From positions 1 to 64,000 of the forward strand of contig JASANZ010002178.1 in the NCBI GenBank assembly GCA_030849805.1: a DNA stretch of 64,000 nt, given 5' to 3'. This stretch comes from Sergeia podlipaevii (Eukaryota > Euglenozoa > Kinetoplastea > Trypanosomatida > Trypanosomatidae). Shown piece after piece: positions 48,993 to 58,815 of the stretch (positions within the stretch are counted from its first letter, which is position 1; every line of letters begins with the position of its first letter). Both the position numbers and the translations under genes were made by a program. The notes under the pieces were generated by a model. It worked only from the letters and a program-made list of their open reading frames with translations, did no database searches and had not been told where the DNA came from.

Positions 48993-51005
48993 TCAATGCA
49001 CAATGCGATCTGATCCATGTGCACGCAAGTAGTCAGAGAAGACAGCAGCGGAGTTCGCTCGGTTCAGCAGTAACTGGTCAAGCGCAAACTCCTGCCGCTC
49101 AATCTCCTTCGCGCACATCTCTGAGATGGCGGCCCAGTCCTGCTCCTCGCGTCCTCTGCTCTCCTCCAGTGTTTGTTGCAGGTCAACCTCCAAGCACGCA
49201 ATGCGCTCGTTAATGGCCTGGTTGCTACTGCGTACCTCTCGCAGGTCCTCATTCAGCCTCCCCACAGCGCTCGCCACCACCTCTTGGGTTTCTACGACGT
49301 GCTGCTCCAGCGCCTCCACCCTCACGCTCATTCCCTTCTCACAGACGGACCTACTTTCCTGGGCAGCAGTACGCGCTGCGTCCACGAGGGTTTGAATGCG
49401 AGTGACGGTGGTATTCAGCTGCGCCACCGCCGCACCACGCCGGATCTCAGTCTTTGCATCGAGCAGTCGCTTCAGCTGCACAAGTACAGCATGTGTCTCT
49501 GCACTGGACGCGGAGTGCTGAATGAGATTGTCTATAGTCGCTATCAGCCTAGTAGCGGTGGGGCCCGCTGATGTTGGAAAAGGCAAGGGCTCCTCCAGCT
49601 TGGTTTTCTTGCGATCTTGCTCGCCGTCATTGCGGCTAAACAGTGCGGTGGGCTGCAGGGTGCCCAGTCCGTCCTCCTCATCTTTTGACTTCTGGTTCCC
49701 TCCAAATGAAATGGGGCGTTCAGAGATAGAAATTTTGGGGTCCGCAGGAACACTTCGAGGAGGGGATGGCGGTCGCTTCACACCGAAAGAACTAGCTGGT
49801 CTTGCGGGTTCGCCACCACGTCCTCCAGAGCCTTGCTGCAGCTGATGTTGGAACTCACGTCGTGCCTGCAATGCAGCCACTATCCATGAGCGTATCGGAG
49901 ACTGCTTGAACTCGCTGAGCTTCTCCACAGACATGTGCAAAGTGACGGTGTCCATACCACCGGTGCGACTCAAAAGGGCCTCTAACTTTACTGGAAACTC
50001 GTCCAGTTTGAAGATGACCCGTCCGTCCTTGCCTAGTGTTACTGAACGGATAGAACGGTAAGGAATGGTAACGTTGTCTGCGTTGGCAGAGGTGATCATC
50101 ACGATGAGATAGTGAGGCGAAAAGTAGGCATCAGTGCTCTCTGAGAGAAGCGTATCAGCGGCAGCCACCTCTGTGAGGGGGTAGTGCGCCACGTCCGTGC
50201 GTGAGGCGTTCATGGCCTCAATAAGGCCCGACATACGTGCGAGGAGCGTGTGATCGTTAGGCAGAGAGCGTAACTTGCTCAGGATAGAGCTGGGCAGCGC
50301 GCCGTCCAGTTGCATCAAAATTGATTTATTCTGCCGAGAGACGCGGAAGAGAAGCTCCACGCACTGAAGCTGAAAGAATACATCCACGCTAGCGGCGCAG
50401 CACACCCCCACAAAGCGCCACGATGCAAGGCGGGATTTGTTCTGCTTTGATCCCTTCACAAGATTGATGAGGGCAGTGGCTATGCCTCGCTGCGTGTGAT
50501 AGAAGCGCATCGCCTCCCCAGGGTCTGCGTACACACGCTCAAGCGCAGAAGCCAGTCCCGCCATAAAGAGGCTACCACACGTTTCCTTGATTGCATCGCC
50601 ATCGCACAGGCTGCTTAGCACCTGAATGAGTTCCACAGTGCCCGCGCTATGAAGAGGAAAGGCTCCTTGCTCCACCACCACACGGAATAGAGAGTGTATA
50701 GTCTGAAGAAGCGGTGCGTGCAGCGCCATTGTTTTGATGCCAGTCTCGAAGGAATCCTCACTGTGTGCAAAGCCCTCACAAAATAGCTTGAAGAGAGAGC
50801 AAAAGGCAACCTCGTCCCGCGCAGAGAGAGCTTCCTCAGCGCGCAAAAGAATGAACGAACTCTCCTTGAAAATGCTGCGCACCTCAATATCATCTAACAT
50901 CTCTGGGCGGCGCAGGATTGCATCCACCGCATCGTGCAAGGCACCAAGTGGCTGGCCCACGATGTCATGCATATTAATGCGGTTCTTAGCTGGTTCACGC
51001 GGCAT
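48993..51005 (-). CDS. SYCP2/KKT17-18-like chromosome-axis or kinetochore protein (candidate)
   Basis: A 670-residue protein with four regions. Residues about 10-265 are all-helical ARM-like repeats (ILLRAEEALSARDEVAFCSL, TVELIQVLSSLCDGDAIKET, CVELLFRVSRQNKSILM). Residues about 280-385 are a strand-rich, Spt16-middle/PH-like domain (YFSPHYLIVMITSANADNV, TIPYRSIRSVTLGKDGRVIF). Residues about 395-490 are disordered with basic patches (KKTKLEE). Residues about 495-650 form a coiled coil (VEALEQHVVETQEVVASAVG). This order matches SYCP2 of the meiotic axis, whose family has been linked to kinetoplastid kinetochore proteins KKT17 and KKT18. The family call rests on domain order and fold impression, not on a shared signature. 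Confidence 0.6.
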   Translation of the reverse strand: MPREPAKNRINMHDIVGQPLGALHDAVDAILRRPEMLDDIEVRSIFKESSFILLRAEEALSARDEVAFCSLFKLFCEGFAHSEDSFETGIKTMALHAPLLQTIHSLFRVVVEQGAFPLHSAGTVELIQVLSSLCDGDAIKETCGSLFMAGLASALERVYADPGEAMRFYHTQRGIATALINLVKGSKQNKSRLASWRFVGVCCAASVDVFFQLQCVELLFRVSRQNKSILMQLDGALPSSILSKLRSLPNDHTLLARMSGLIEAMNASRTDVAHYPLTEVAAADTLLSESTDAYFSPHYLIVMITSANADNVTIPYRSIRSVTLGKDGRVIFKLDEFPVKLEALLSRTGGMDTVTLHMSVEKLSEFKQSPIRSWIVAALQARREFQHQLQQGSGGRGGEPARPASSFGVKRPPSPPRSVPADPKISISERPISFGGNQKSKDEEDGLGTLQPTALFSRNDGEQDRKKTKLEEPLPFPTSAGPTATRLIATIDNLIQHSASSAETHAVLVQLKRLLDAKTEIRRGAAVAQLNTTVTRIQTLVDAARTAAQESRSVCEKGMSVRVEALEQHVVETQEVVASAVGRLNEDLREVRSSNQAINERIACLEVDLQQTLEESRGREEQDWAAISEMCAKEIERQEFALDQLLLNRANSAAVFSDYLRAHGSDRIVH

Positions 51006-51743
51006 CTTTTATTTTTCCCTCCCCTCCTCCTTCAGATACGGCGCTTGCTGTGTGATCCTCCTGACAGAGTACAAGCAAGTGTATATATGTATGTATGTAT
51101 GTGTTTGCGTGTGTGTCTACAAGTCTGTCACATGTACAAGTGAGAGAGCAAAGAAACGCCAAGCAATAACTTCTATTAATATTATAGAAAAGCTTTCAGC
51201 AGAGCAAAAAAAAAAAAATTGTTCTAATCTTCAGAGAAAAAAAGGAAGTGTTTAAGGCTTCTGTCGCTACAGAAATGAGAAAAAGGGAGGGGGGAAGTTG
51301 GATGGAACAAAGTTTTAAAAAGTTATTTGTAGGTGAGAATCATCAAGCATACGCACATTGGGCATCGCGACAGCTCAATCAAACGAGGTGGCCTCCGCCC
51401 CCTCAAGAGCCCCCCCCCTTCTCCGATCACCTCTCACACACAATAATGAAAGAGTAAAGTATTCAAGTTTTGCAGCGCAATATCGCACACCAGAATGTGA
51501 GCAACCCTTTAAATTCAAAGAAAAGGAAAAAAATGAGAAGAAAATGAAAAACAGAAAAGCACCAATCTAGCACAATGATCTCAAAAAAAAAAAAAAAATT
51601 CAAAGAACAGCGATATAGTAAAACAAAAAAAAGCGATGTGACGTGATAACTTCTGCAGATTTCCCATACAAGGAAAGCTACCTACCTATATACACAGAGA
51701 GAGACAGACAAACGGTCACAATAGTAAACGCACTGAAAAGCAG
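51006..51743. other. Spacer with a TATG repeat
   Basis: A TATG microsatellite at 51083-51102 and A runs (51207-51219, 51582-51598) in AT-rich spacer. No coding signal. Confidence 0.5.
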
Positions 51744-53111
51744 TTATCTGGGTCTGTGTAGTTTCACGCAAGCAGGGGTGCTATCAACTGCTTGTGCCCA
51801 CTCAAAAAGTGCTTCAGAGCGCAGCAGCTCGCTGGGAGGCATCTTGTCGTACAACTCAAGCATCTTGGCAGACTCGTCTATTGACCCGGAGACAACACCT
51901 TGTAGAATAGCGAAGGTGCACAAATCCATTGTTGCTTCTTCTGTAAGAACAAGTCGCTTGCTCAGATCTGCTAGTGGCACACGCACGAAGCTGCCAACGT
52001 AATGAATGAGGCAGTTGAAACGCAGCCGATGAAGAAGTGGATCGTGGTACACACATAGCTCCGGATCATCCATGATGGCACCGCGCTGCGTGGGGCTCTC
52101 GAGAATAGCGAGAAAGCCCGCCACGTCATCCTGCAAGAACGCTTCCAGTAGCGCCACCACCGGCTTCATCTCATCAATATCAGCGCACGCACGAGTATCG
52201 CTGGCAGCAAACGGGTTCACTGGTGAGCCGCCAAGCATCCCTGCCACTACTAACCCTTTAAGACACGTCAGGCGATGCGCATCGCCACTCTCGTTGCAGT
52301 AGCTGTACGCAAGAGAAAAAGATTGCTGAGCCGCACTCCAATCGCCATCACGTGAGAACATGTACCCTGCGTACTCAGCCACGCGTCCCAAGAAGCGCTG
52401 TGGCAACATCCCAGCGTCCTTCATGTTCACAACGGCGTAGTACACTGGACGCACCAGGGCGTACTGGCGCGTTTCCGTGTAAAGGCGCAACTGCAGAGAA
52501 TAGATGGCGCACAGCTGAGATCCTTGATACTGCGTCGACACATCTTCGCTCGCGGTACACCACTCCTTCGCCTCAAGGAGGTGTTTCTCAGCTTCGGTGT
52601 ACGCGCCTTGATCTAAAAGCGACGAAACATGACGAAGCAACACATCAAGCCACAGCTTAGAGTAGTTCTGTTTGTTGCCCCCTGAAATCTCCAGGGCAAT
52701 AGCCAAGACCTTATCCATGTACTGAGGTGGAATGCGTTGGGCTCGCTCAATAAATTTCGTAATAGCTTTCTGTAACGCCGGCGCATCTACGTCCTCGTGT
52801 TGAAAATGAGCAATGCGCGTAAAATAAGAAAGCATCTCGTCATACTTCTCCGCGATACAAGTCGCACGCGCAAGCACCTTCAAGGCCTTGAAGGTCCACT
52901 TGCCGTGGTGCGGGTCCTCTGCCTCCACCTCCTTAATAAGTTTAATGCATTCGTCCGCGTCAGTGTGCATCATACTCTTCCCTTGAACATACTTGCTTTC
53001 AAGAAGAGTTTCCCAAGTTTCATCGGCCTCGCCTGCGCCGCCGTCGCCCCCATCACCACCCTCGTAGTCGTAATCGTCGTAGTCGTAATCGTCGTAGTAC
53101 TCCTCCTCCAT
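51744..53111 (-). CDS. CSN2: COP9 signalosome subunit 2 (CSN2)
   Basis: A 455-residue PCI-family protein. The acidic start EEEYYDDYDYDDYDYEGG, the block GKWTFKALKVLARATCI at about 76-92, and SYCNESGDAHRLTCLKGLVV are the residues shared with human CSN2 (443 residues). TPR-like helices run to about 330, and the C-terminal PCI winged helix includes CLIHYVGSFVRVPLADLSKR. Rpn6 of the proteasome lid is the closest alternative, but the acidic tyrosine-rich N-terminus favours CSN2. The signalosome removes NEDD8 from cullins. The frame upstream of the ATG at 53111 is translated T-rich spacer. The C-terminus lacks the last few residues of other CSN2 proteins. Confidence 0.82.
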   Translation of the reverse strand: MEEEYYDDYDYDDYDYEGGDGGDGGAGEADETWETLLESKYVQGKSMMHTDADECIKLIKEVEAEDPHHGKWTFKALKVLARATCIAEKYDEMLSYFTRIAHFQHEDVDAPALQKAITKFIERAQRIPPQYMDKVLAIALEISGGNKQNYSKLWLDVLLRHVSSLLDQGAYTEAEKHLLEAKEWCTASEDVSTQYQGSQLCAIYSLQLRLYTETRQYALVRPVYYAVVNMKDAGMLPQRFLGRVAEYAGYMFSRDGDWSAAQQSFSLAYSYCNESGDAHRLTCLKGLVVAGMLGGSPVNPFAASDTRACADIDEMKPVVALLEAFLQDDVAGFLAILESPTQRGAIMDDPELCVYHDPLLHRLRFNCLIHYVGSFVRVPLADLSKRLVLTEEATMDLCTFAILQGVVSGSIDESAKMLELYDKMPPSELLRSEALFEWAQAVDSTPACVKLHRPR

Positions 53112-54035
53112 CGTGGGTGAGTAACTAATGGTAGGATGTAAAGGAAGAATAGCAGCACTCGCCTCGACGAAAAAAAAAAGCTCAAATAATGATTGATGAA
53201 AGAAACTCTGTAGCAAAAGACACCTCAGAAAAAAAAAAGGGGACATTTAAAATGTATATAAAAAAGAACTGTATCGCCTCACAGTAGCATTGAAGATTAG
53301 AAGAAGTGCAAGCATGGCTACAAAGGCCTCAACACTAGCGAGCTTGTCAACAAAAACAAGGCCCAAAAGAAAGGCAAAAAAAAGTCTCTATTGTATGTTT
53401 CATCTAACAAAAGGATATCACTGTGCATAAAAAATAATAATAATAAAGTACCTTCATTTACCATGCCAAAGCCAGCTCCTACAGGAGGGTAAAAATACAA
53501 AGCTCGAATATAACTGGAACTCCTCCTTGCAAATGAAAGCTAAAGCAACTTTGTCTCTAAGATACTATATACTTTCCCCTGATTATATATATTTTCTCTC
53601 CTCCTGTCTCAGTTCTCATACATCTGCAAATAGTCAGCAATATACATCATCCAGCATTGTGTCATGCAACGCTGCCCTCGTGGCATGACACTCTCTAAAT
53701 TGGCATCCATGCACTTTCTTTCTCTCTCTAGCTCATATGCATATCAGTACGTGAGGCAAGTACGAAACCTCCTCCAACAGCAGCAGCCCATTATATTTTT
53801 TTTTTTGGTTGTTTACATTACCTTCTCTCTCTCTCTCTCTGTCTCTCTCTGTACACCCACCATCACAAAAAGAGATGATGAGATAAAAAGGTGGAGCAGA
53901 GAAAAGGTTCTTCTGTCAAAAGTATCTATATCTTCCGTAGTCTTGCTATAGTGATAACCATCGCTCATGCTGATGGTTTCCGGCACATACACGCACATAT
54001 AAATATTTGTATATATATATCTGCATATAATAGAG
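53112..54035. other. Spacer
   Basis: AT-rich with minus-strand pyrimidine tracts at 53168-53180 and 53228-53242 above the CSN2 start. A CT-rich stretch at 53822-53850 is on the plus strand, so it is the wrong strand for splicing of PACRG-side genes. No coding signal. Confidence 0.5.
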
Positions 54036-54974
54036 TTAATTGTTATACACACAACTCTCATAGCTAGGCACCATGTACTTGATGTTGATGTACGCATCCT
54101 CACCACCGTGCATCTCCAGCAGTTGCAGTGTCTCGTTCACAAGATCACCCACGTCGTCCCTCTTGCGCTGTCCAAAGTCAATCGCATCGCCGCGAGCACG
54201 CTTCTTGTGCGCGTTCTTGAAGAGGTTGAACATGGGAAGGATCTGGCGGTAGTAAGGGACGAGCGCCTCGCCAATGAGATCTCCACTGACAACGAGCTGT
54301 TGCAGAATGCGCAAAGTAGCGCAGACAATCTCCGGATGGCGGGTGTTGAGGGCAGTCTTGATTGGAATGATGAGCTGTGGGATGGTGGGAAGGATCTTGG
54401 GACCGCCGCGCTCAAGCAAATCCAGGCAGCCTTGTCTCGCAAGGAACATGTACGGCTCCTCAGTCTCGCGGATGCCATCAAAAAAGATGGGAAGGTAGTG
54501 GTGGTAGTCAAGCTTCTCCACATCCACCTTCCAGTCAATAGTTGAGCGGCTACCGTGGGCGACAGAAACGGGGAGGTCGCCGCGATCGTAGTAGCGACGG
54601 AACTCGGTGGGGGGAATGCGGCGGCGCGTGAAGGCGCCTGCCCTTGGAGGCTTGCTGTTGCCAGCTCCGTTCACAGAAAAGGCTTCGGCAGGGGTCTCAC
54701 GCGGGCGGCCCTTGTGCAGAGAGCTGCAAGCACCGCCAAAGCCTCGCTTGTTGCCCCGATAGGCAAAGCGAGTGCCGTTGATGGCAACAGGAGCGGCGGC
54801 GTCCTCGCTTCGCATAGCGCTTGCGCCATTGCTAGACGAGCCAGCTGGGGAGCTTTGCACCTCGTAGCCAGGAGGAAAGGCACCGAAGGGGGACTTGCCG
54901 GCAGACTTGTTGTACTTGCGCTGCGTAGGGTCCCTCTTGGTTCCCTTCACTATAGGCTGGATCTCGTAGCTCAT
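54036..54974 (-). CDS. PACRG: PACRG (parkin co-regulated gene) axonemal protein
   Basis: A 312-residue protein. The N-terminal 105 residues are polar and low-complexity. From about 107 the PACRG core is clear: AFTRRRIPPTEFRRYYDRGD, IDWKVDVEKLDYHHYLPIFF, GIRETEEPYMFLARQGCLDL, ILPTIPQLIIPIKTALNTRH, GEALVPYYRQILPMFNLFK and the end INIKYMVPSYES. PACRG joins the A- and B-tubules of ciliary doublets at the inner junction. In trypanosomes, two paralogues are needed for axoneme stability. The ATG at 54974 (MSYEIQPIVKGTKR) follows an open stretch from translated spacer, so it is preferred over 55064. Confidence 0.95.
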   Translation of the reverse strand: MSYEIQPIVKGTKRDPTQRKYNKSAGKSPFGAFPPGYEVQSSPAGSSSNGASAMRSEDAAAPVAINGTRFAYRGNKRGFGGACSSLHKGRPRETPAEAFSVNGAGNSKPPRAGAFTRRRIPPTEFRRYYDRGDLPVSVAHGSRSTIDWKVDVEKLDYHHYLPIFFDGIRETEEPYMFLARQGCLDLLERGGPKILPTIPQLIIPIKTALNTRHPEIVCATLRILQQLVVSGDLIGEALVPYYRQILPMFNLFKNAHKKRARGDAIDFGQRKRDDVGDLVNETLQLLEMHGGEDAYINIKYMVPSYESCVYNN

Positions 54975-55307
54975 AACGGGTAGAGAGGAGAGGTTAGTAT
55001 ATACGATTGTGCGCACTAGGCGATACCAACTTGCTAGTAAAAAATAAAAACAAATAAAAGGCACATTTATTTAGAAGAAAAAAAAAGAAGAAGAAGTGAT
55101 TTATCAAAAAGCAGCAGTAACTCAAACTATGCAGTAGCGCTTTCTTTTTCATATGCAGTAAACGCGAATTTGCGCCAATTATGTTTGCTGTAATTGTTGT
55201 TGTTTTTTGATCATTAATATATAAATGGCTTTTCTTACTCGATTATCAATAGTGGACCAACCCCCGCATTCTTCTTATTTACACTCTCGCCATTCCTGTC
55301 ACCAACT
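54975..55307. other. Spacer
   Basis: Short AT-rich spacer with a purine run at 55074-55095. No coding signal. Confidence 0.55.
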
Positions 55308-56450
55308 TTACTCATGCTCCTCCTCAGTGGATTTGTCCTTCTTTTCGCCCATCAGTTCTGCAACATCAATCCCCTTGGCTGCCAACTGCTTGAGCTTCGT
55401 CTTGTGCTTGTTGCTATTGATATGCTCCTTCCACTGGTTTGGCGACTTGAACGCCTTCTTGCACGCCGCACAGGTGAATGCTGTCCGCTCCTCTTCCTCG
55501 CCGTCATCGCCGCCAAGCATGGCAAAGCCAGTCATATTGCCGCAGCCGTGTGCTTTTCCCTTCATCATTTCCTTTGCCTGACGCTCCTTTTCATACAGCA
55601 TCTCCAGAGTAGACCCATCCATAGCCTCGCCACGCGCAGCGCGCTCTTCCTCTGCACGTGCCTCTTGCTCGGCAGCCTCGGCCCAAATCTTCTTGTTGGC
55701 CTCACGGCGACGCTTCAGCCTCTCCATCTCCTTCTTATCCTTCTCCTCCTGCTTGACAGCTTCTTCTGTCTCCTTTCGTGCCACCTCGGCCTTCACGCGA
55801 GGATCGCGGCGGTACACAAACTGGGCAAGGCTACTCACTGTTTGTGTGTACTCCTTCTTGGCAGCATCGCGTGTCTTTTGATTGATGCGATCAGCCATTC
55901 TGCGAGAATAGCGGTCCTCCATCTCGTTCACTTTGTACTCGTCCTTCCATGCAAACGTCTTGACTGTGCTGAAATTGCGCCAGTGACTGTAAAACTTCTG
56001 CACTTCCGCCCACTCAGACTCACTATTGCCAAAGTTGGGCCACGATTTGGCACGTGACTCGTACTCGCTTTCCTCCTCAATGATAAGATCAAATACTCTC
56101 CTGTAAATTGTATAAAAACCCGTGTCAGAGTCATCAAACCCATCAAAGCAGCTAGAAGTAAAGTACTCGTACAAGTTCACGTCGTCGGGATCGCTGTTGC
56201 CATTGTCGCCCCTTAGAATCGCTTCACGATGCGAGTCGTACCATGCGCGTTCATCCGCATCACTGAGAATGGAGTAGGCATTATGCACCTCCTTGAACAA
56301 AACCGCAGCCTCCTGCTGGTTGCCATAATTACGATCTGGGTGATACTGAAGAGACTTCTTCTTGTACGCACTACGAATTTCGTCAAAAGTGGCTTTACGA
56401 TCAATCTCGAGCACCTCGTAGTAGCATCGTTTCTTTCCTTCTGTCGCCAT
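55308..56450 (-). CDS. JJJ1: JJJ1/DNAJC21-like J-domain protein (60S ribosome biogenesis)
   Basis: A 380-residue co-chaperone. The J domain (about 8-72) has HPD at 37-39 in LQYHPDRN. A Zuotin-like charged helical region follows (about 110-290), with KSWPNFGNSESEWAEVQKF and the KRREANKKIWAEAAEQE helix. A C2H2 zinc finger of the U1-like kind lies at about 327-350 (CAACKKAFKSPNQWKEHINS, then NKH), and the tail is acidic and lysine-rich. Yeast Jjj1 activates Hsp70 to release shuttling factors from pre-60S particles in the cytosol, and human DNAJC21 has the same layout. ATG at 56450. Confidence 0.92.
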   Translation of the reverse strand: MATEGKKRCYYEVLEIDRKATFDEIRSAYKKKSLQYHPDRNYGNQQEAAVLFKEVHNAYSILSDADERAWYDSHREAILRGDNGNSDPDDVNLYEYFTSSCFDGFDDSDTGFYTIYRRVFDLIIEEESEYESRAKSWPNFGNSESEWAEVQKFYSHWRNFSTVKTFAWKDEYKVNEMEDRYSRRMADRINQKTRDAAKKEYTQTVSSLAQFVYRRDPRVKAEVARKETEEAVKQEEKDKKEMERLKRRREANKKIWAEAAEQEARAEEERAARGEAMDGSTLEMLYEKERQAKEMMKGKAHGCGNMTGFAMLGGDDGEEEERTAFTCAACKKAFKSPNQWKEHINSNKHKTKLKQLAAKGIDVAELMGEKKDKSTEEEHE

Positions 56451-56767
56451 GGCTGCGCGAATTGTGTGCGGATTGGTTCTTTTATCTATGATTCGCCAAA
56501 TTCAGACCCAGCTACAACTCTCAAAACTTTCGTACCATTTTGAGTGTGAAAAGGAAAGAAAGGAGACAAGGAAAGAGAAAGAAATAAATACGACACATCA
56601 AAGATCAACAAGAGAAAAAAAAAAACTTTAATGTACAACATTATATACGTGCCATGAAAACATAAGTACTTGCGTGATGAATACTGTTGGTCTTTTCGTG
56701 AATAGGATACAGATACCACTATCATAAAAGTTCTATTTGGCGGTGTCCCTTCTATCTTCCAGCACGC
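56451..56767. other. Spacer
   Basis: Short AT-rich spacer with a purine run at 56549-56580 and an A run at 56615-56626. No coding signal. Confidence 0.55.
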
Positions 56768-58531
56768 TTACTCCATGATGGGAAACAAAGAACGAATCAT
56801 TCGATTGCCATTCACCAAGTCTGTTGTACAAATCAGTAAAGTATGCGCACTTCCTGACTTTGCTAATTTGGATTGGACAAAACGCATCGCACTCATTTCA
56901 GCTGCAGTAATGCCGCCAATGACAAACACGATGGAAGTCTTCGCGGTGCCCAAGATAGAAACGTTATGCCGTAGCTCTGCTCTTTCGCCAGGCAGCAAAT
57001 CAACAAGATTGTTGGCACCATTCCATGAGTGTGGAGTAGACACCAGCATCTCGATCAAACGCACTAAATGGGAAGAATAACCGCTATATGCGTACGAAAT
57101 GTCAGTGGGTTGTTGCTCATTTAATGCCGTGTCCCAAGTGCGGAAGCACTTGCGCAGCGTTGCGTAGCTTGATGTCTTCACATCTGTTTTCATGAGTAGA
57201 CCACACTTTTCCAGCGAGAAAAAGATGGAAATGATAAGAGGAATGCCATATGAAAGCATCATCATTTCCTTGAGGGTATCGTACTCCCTAGGTCTCAGTC
57301 CACCATTAACAACAGAATAAAGACATAAGATGCGAAGAACATGCTCAAGTACTTCACGACGATTAATAAGATCCTCAATAAAAAGGAGCACTTCCTTGTC
57401 ATTTACTTGCTGGATTATGTACTGCTCCATCAAAATGCGTTTGCGGAACTCAGCTGTCTGTGTGTGCTTCCCAATTTCTGTAGCAACCGTTGTATGGATG
57501 CCAATCAGCCGATGCATTTCCTGCATCTCTGGCAGACCTTTCATGAACTCTTTCAGCTCCTTCAGTTGATGCACCTCCTTTCTCTTTTCATAGCTCTGTT
57601 TAACCCACAGCGACTTTTGATACAAGGAGGCACCCACACTAGCAAAATTTTTGTCTCGAACCTCTGCGAAGATTCGGTCGTTGTTGTCAAGAATTGTATG
57701 CCGTAAGTTGCCCGTGCCAGCACTACCTTCAGATAAGGGGAAAGGAAACGTTGCCTCACACGCACTAAAGTCGTAGAGTTCGTCGATGAGGCCCTCATAC
57801 GTCAGTTGAGTCATTAAAGGTGTGACCAAATCCAATGCGCGGTCAACAACAATGACATTATCGACCTGCGAACTAAGGTCAGTAAGAAAGTCCTTACCAA
57901 TGTCTTTTTCCATATCAGAGAGCATCCGCACAACACGTGCAGCACAGTTTCCTTTGCCCCTAACATGGCGTACAGCTCCAAACTGCGTGGTTTGCAGCTT
58001 CAGCAGCAAGCGAGCCATCCATTTGAGTGAAGTGATATCTCCATCGACGTAAAGGTGCCTAAATATTCGAGGCTGCTGCATAAAAACACCAGAGCTTTCA
58101 AAATACGCAGCATCAAAATCAAAATCGCATAGTCTAAGATTTGGATACAATTGCTGTAGTTTATATTCCTCTCTTAAAATTTGCGCAATCATTAAAGTCA
58201 TTTGTGGTGCAAAGTAGATGGAGGGAATGGTTCTCGGATACTTTTGCAAGTAGAATAGTAAGTGTGATACTAAATAACGTGTTGATTCAACATTTGGGCT
58301 GAGAAAGTACGCTATATGTGACGCTTGTGGAGCGTCATCGTTTTCCCCAAAAAGTGAAAAGATCCCAGATATATTATACGTGCTGCAGAAGGTCTTTGAA
58401 AAAAAGTCCAAGTACTTGAATGTTTTCAAAATGGTTTGTTCGACAAATAACACCTTTGACGACTGCGCAGTGAAATCACGCTTCATCACTGCAACCAAAT
58501 CGTCTCTTGTGGCGTCATTTAACACTTCCAT
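56768..58531 (-). CDS. VPS33: VPS33, Sec1/Munc18 subunit of HOPS/CORVET
   Basis: A 587-residue SM-family protein. Diagnostic stretches are VDRALDLVTPLMTQLTYEGL, IDELY, the later LRPREYDTLKEMMMLSYG, and near the end SIVFVIGGITAAEMSAMRFV. These are the characteristic VPS33 blocks rather than those of Sec1 or Sly1. VPS33 chaperones SNARE assembly within HOPS and CORVET tethers at late endosomes and lysosomes. Length is normal (about 600). Third codon positions are less GC-rich than in the kinase or kinesin-like genes of this cluster. ATG at 58531. It lies directly downstream of the CLP1-like gene near the strand switch. Confidence 0.93.
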   Translation of the reverse strand: MEVLNDATRDDLVAVMKRDFTAQSSKVLFVEQTILKTFKYLDFFSKTFCSTYNISGIFSLFGENDDAPQASHIAYFLSPNVESTRYLVSHLLFYLQKYPRTIPSIYFAPQMTLMIAQILREEYKLQQLYPNLRLCDFDFDAAYFESSGVFMQQPRIFRHLYVDGDITSLKWMARLLLKLQTTQFGAVRHVRGKGNCAARVVRMLSDMEKDIGKDFLTDLSSQVDNVIVVDRALDLVTPLMTQLTYEGLIDELYDFSACEATFPFPLSEGSAGTGNLRHTILDNNDRIFAEVRDKNFASVGASLYQKSLWVKQSYEKRKEVHQLKELKEFMKGLPEMQEMHRLIGIHTTVATEIGKHTQTAEFRKRILMEQYIIQQVNDKEVLLFIEDLINRREVLEHVLRILCLYSVVNGGLRPREYDTLKEMMMLSYGIPLIISIFFSLEKCGLLMKTDVKTSSYATLRKCFRTWDTALNEQQPTDISYAYSGYSSHLVRLIEMLVSTPHSWNGANNLVDLLPGERAELRHNVSILGTAKTSIVFVIGGITAAEMSAMRFVQSKLAKSGSAHTLLICTTDLVNGNRMIRSLFPIME

Positions 58532-58815
58532 TTTCTCGTCTACTCTTCAATACCTTACCTGTTATCACTTCCACAACTGCGCAAATGTGCACACTAAAAA
58601 GATGAAAAATAGTACCAGAAAGCACCAGCGAAAAGTGGGAAAAAAAGCATATGTTTAAAAAAAATATTCTCACTAACCAACACAGGAATACACAAAATGA
58701 TGAAACAAGGAAAATTATTTGGTATCAATCCGCTGCAATAATTTTCATTAAAGGAGATGACTTACTGCACGCACAAAGCATATACTAAACCTCATTTAAC
58801 TCTAAAAGGAGCTGG

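Noticed and set aside
52797..53120. Plus-strand frame opposite CSN2
   Set aside because: Shadow of the acidic Asp/Tyr repeat in CSN2; no independent evidence.
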